From Diphasiastrum complanatum (taxonomy: Eukaryota > Streptophyta > Lycopodiopsida > Lycopodiales > Lycopodiaceae): 64,000 bases of DNA. Positions 62,139 to 64,000 of this stretch are shown one piece after another. The notes under the pieces were generated by a model. The model was not told where the DNA came from. It did not search any database and worked only from the letters and a program-made list of their open reading frames with translations. Location of the stretch: NCBI GenBank assembly GCA_029204225.1, contig CM055092.1, positions 58,549,296 through 58,613,295 of the forward strand. Direction: 5' to 3'. Position numbers and translations under genes: made by a program. The first letter of the stretch is position 1. Each line of letters begins with the position of its first letter.

Positions 62139-62608
62139 GGACTCGAGTAACTCAGCTCGTTTATCATAGGCATTCTGCTAAGGGCATCTGCTATTGTATT
62201 GAATTTTCCACGCCTATCTTCCCCATTAAAAGTAGGAGGTTTTAAGTCTCTAAAAACACTGGGGTGAGACCATAAAGTCTCACCCGAAATTGATGGAAGT
62301 GGAGAAGGGGATAATTGAGAAGTGGAGGGAAGGCTTCCTTTCGCGGAACTCAAAATCAAGTTTTTGAGTTCAGCGAACGAGTCGTCCACACTGGACTTGA
62401 AATTGGCTAATGCCAACTTCAGTTCATCCACTTCTGTTACCAATTGGAGGAACTGCTCCTTGGTAACCAGTTCGTCGAGTTCTTCGGCGAGCTGTTCCTG
62501 TTCTTCTACTTCCATGGGTTCCTTCCCTTTTCTGTAAGCCAAGGCTTCTGTTTCAAGTTCGTCGAAGCCTCTCTCCGGGGGTTGATCAGGTCCCTGAGGA
62601 GTGGTCAT
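62135..62608 (-). CDS. Gypsy gag start fused to RNase H end
   Basis: 157 codons from 62608: MTTPQGPDQPPERGFDELET, a Glu/Leu-rich coiled coil (EQLAEELDELVTKEQFLQLV), Ser/Pro-rich linker and LKPPTFNGEDRR, the gag entry, then at once GKFNTIADALSRMP, the last block of RNase H. Everything between (gag core, zinc knuckle, protease, RT, most of RNase H) is deleted, in frame. It ends overlapping the integrase frame. Such a fusion cannot form particles alone. Confidence 0.88.
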   Translation of the reverse strand: MTTPQGPDQPPERGFDELETEALAYRKGKEPMEVEEQEQLAEELDELVTKEQFLQLVTEVDELKLALANFKSSVDDSFAELKNLILSSAKGSLPSTSQLSPSPLPSISGETLWSHPSVFRDLKPPTFNGEDRRGKFNTIADALSRMPMINELSYSSP

Positions 62609-63482
62609 CTTCGGAACTGAAAGAGAGCTACCTTAACTTCTGAAGGAAAAAAAGTCTAAAAGACTAATTTACAACTGTACAAGGGAAAGGAAAGATGACT
62701 TAGCTATTTCTGAGGACTGTACTTCCAAAGAAAGAATGAAGAGGAACCCTCTCAGCTCTTTTACCCAAGATTTCAGACCTGCTGTCCCGGAAAATGCCAG
62801 TTTGAAGCTTCAAAACGGTACCAAATTTCCCGGTTCTTGAGTTGAGTAGCTAACTGATCTGATTTCAGGTGTGGGGCTCCAACAAACCGAGTAAAAACCG
62901 GAAATTTACAAAAGGAAATCCGGAATTTTTGAAGTCCTTGCCCTCGCTGGTTGGACAGCAACCTATCCGGCCCGATTTGTCCAATTTACAGCTCTAAATC
63001 ACCTCAAATCTCCGATTTACTCTCAGCCTGTAGGTCGCTGGTCTGTAGCAAGCAAGTCTGAAACTCAGACTCCTGAAAAAGTTCTGAAAAACAGGGTTAA
63101 ATTCTGAGATTTCTACCCTACTGTCTAGCGCTGGCCCTGCTACAATATTTCAGATTAGAACTCCTTCTAATCTACTCAGAACTTCGTACAAAACTCAGAT
63201 TTGAGGGCTGATTATACAGCGATGGACCTGCTCTTCCCTTCCTCATGAATTTCCGCTCAGATCATAGTGATCTACACTCGAAAATCAAACTGATTTTTCA
63301 GCGCTGAAGCTATTCTAAAAGATATGCTTCCAAACTACTGAGAAATCCAGCAAATTGGAGGATTAGAAAGCTGATCCTACAACGATTTTCCTCCTCTATT
63401 CTTTTCTAAGAATCTCCCAGATCTTTCCTATCTTCTGATAGCTTTCTCTACTGTTGCTCCTGAACTCCCTAGGATGGAGATG
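62609..63482 (-). other. Leader of the young gypsy element
   Basis: About 870 bp between the primer site and the gag start, no coding similarity. Confidence 0.7.
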
Positions 63483-63494
63483 GCTTTGATACCA
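63483..63494 (-). other. Primer-binding site of the young gypsy
   Basis: GCTTTGATACCA in the plus text, one base before the LTR at 63496. Confidence 0.92.
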
Positions 63495-63495
63495 G

Positions 63496-63853
63496 TGTAA
63501 TAGATCCTAACACCACAGTAGGGCAAACACTAACTGATCCACCCAACCTTGCCTACTCCCTGATATAGAGTAAGCCCCTCCTAGCCCAGTGTGAGGACTG
63601 GTAGCATGCTACTGCCAAGTGTCGGCCACGTGGCACTGACGTGGCCGACTGCACGTCGGGACCCAACTGGGGGCCCTATCCTGTTGACAGGGTCCCTAGG
63701 CTGTGTTAGGCCCGCCATGGCTATGGACCGTGCTGGGGCACACTACTCACACTGTCTTGCCCTGTTGGTCATGTACGCTGGACACGACCCTGACTGTGGT
63801 ATCTGACCTATCTGTGTTCTCTAGGGTTCGGCACTGGTTACGAGCTCGTAACA
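63496..63853 (-). repeat. 5' LTR of the young gypsy element
   Basis: 358 bp, the direct repeat of 60264-60621. ATGTA follows at 63854-63858, completing the target duplication. Confidence 0.96.
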
Positions 63854-64000
63854 ATGTATGAGCCACCTCTACCAGAGTAGGATGTGTATTGACCTGATCC
63901 ACTACCAGAGGATATACAACATGAGAGAGAGACAGTGGATGCAGCACATGTTGGGGATGCTGACCATATGGCACAGGACGCTTTTGCAGGGGATACAGCA
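63854..64000 (+). pseudogene. hAT element, continuation past the gypsy insertion
   Basis: ATGAGCCACCTCTACCAGAG continues the text broken at 60258 (GGCAGGG/ATGTA). The Pro/Glu-rich tail (EPPLPE-like, with stop codons) belongs to or follows the transposase C-terminus. The element leaves the window here. Confidence 0.6.

Noticed and set aside
46528-64000. Candidate last LPA1 exons
   Set aside because: Plus-strand text with GATTGG or similar was checked; the matches fall in copia or hAT coding sequence and lack the PDW context and an acceptor.

Overview
The window looks like nuclear DNA of a seed plant with a large, repeat-rich genome. It holds one split nuclear gene for a chloroplast protein, one apparently intronless plant-specific DUF538 gene copy, and many layers of Ty1/copia and Ty3/gypsy retrotransposons, a LINE remnant and hAT transposase genes. 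I saw no bacterial, organellar or CRISPR sequence and no rRNA or tRNA gene. The species cannot be named from the sequence.

Layout: 1-7290 is retroelement debris: LTR-like sequence, a copia gag scrap, a LINE remnant cut at 3492 by a gypsy element with a 445-bp 5' LTR, and a solo LTR flanked by ATTGA repeats. 7296-12900 is poor in recognisable elements and carries the DUF538 gene copy (minus strand, two apparent 1-nt deletions). 12915-16550 holds rearranged plus-strand copia pieces. 16552-27100 holds minus-strand copia sequence, including one nearly complete element (16776-22719) with a gag-pol broken by one frameshift and two stops.

From 28648 the plus strand carries the host gene LPA1 (LOW PSII ACCUMULATION 1 / REP27 family), a TPR plus two-helix membrane protein for photosystem II assembly. 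Eight exons join in phase with GT-AG borders and give 439 residues. The last exon, expected to code for about 25 residues, is not in the window, so intron 8 is at least 17.4 kb. Introns 2, 4, 7 and 8 are swollen by transposons, mostly antisense to the gene.

Intron 8, if the gene continues, contains a stack: a copia element (47.3-57.5 kb) split by a gypsy element (48003-56441, TSD AATGC), whose right LTR is split by another copia element (52393-55967). The left LTR of the same gypsy element supplies the empty site. Next comes a broken hAT transposase gene (BED finger plus DUF659-type core), split at 60263 by a very young gypsy element (60264-63853, TSD ATGTA, LTRs 355/358 identical). That element has lost most of gag, the protease, RT and most of RNase H, so it was probably mobilised by proteins supplied in trans.

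The least explained item is a 329-codon open frame (35164-36153) in intron 4, between a copia-like gag start and a polypurine tract plus LTR. I recognise no domain in it. I found no convincing new multi-gene system. The interest lies in transposon structure and in how the LPA1 gene tolerates it.
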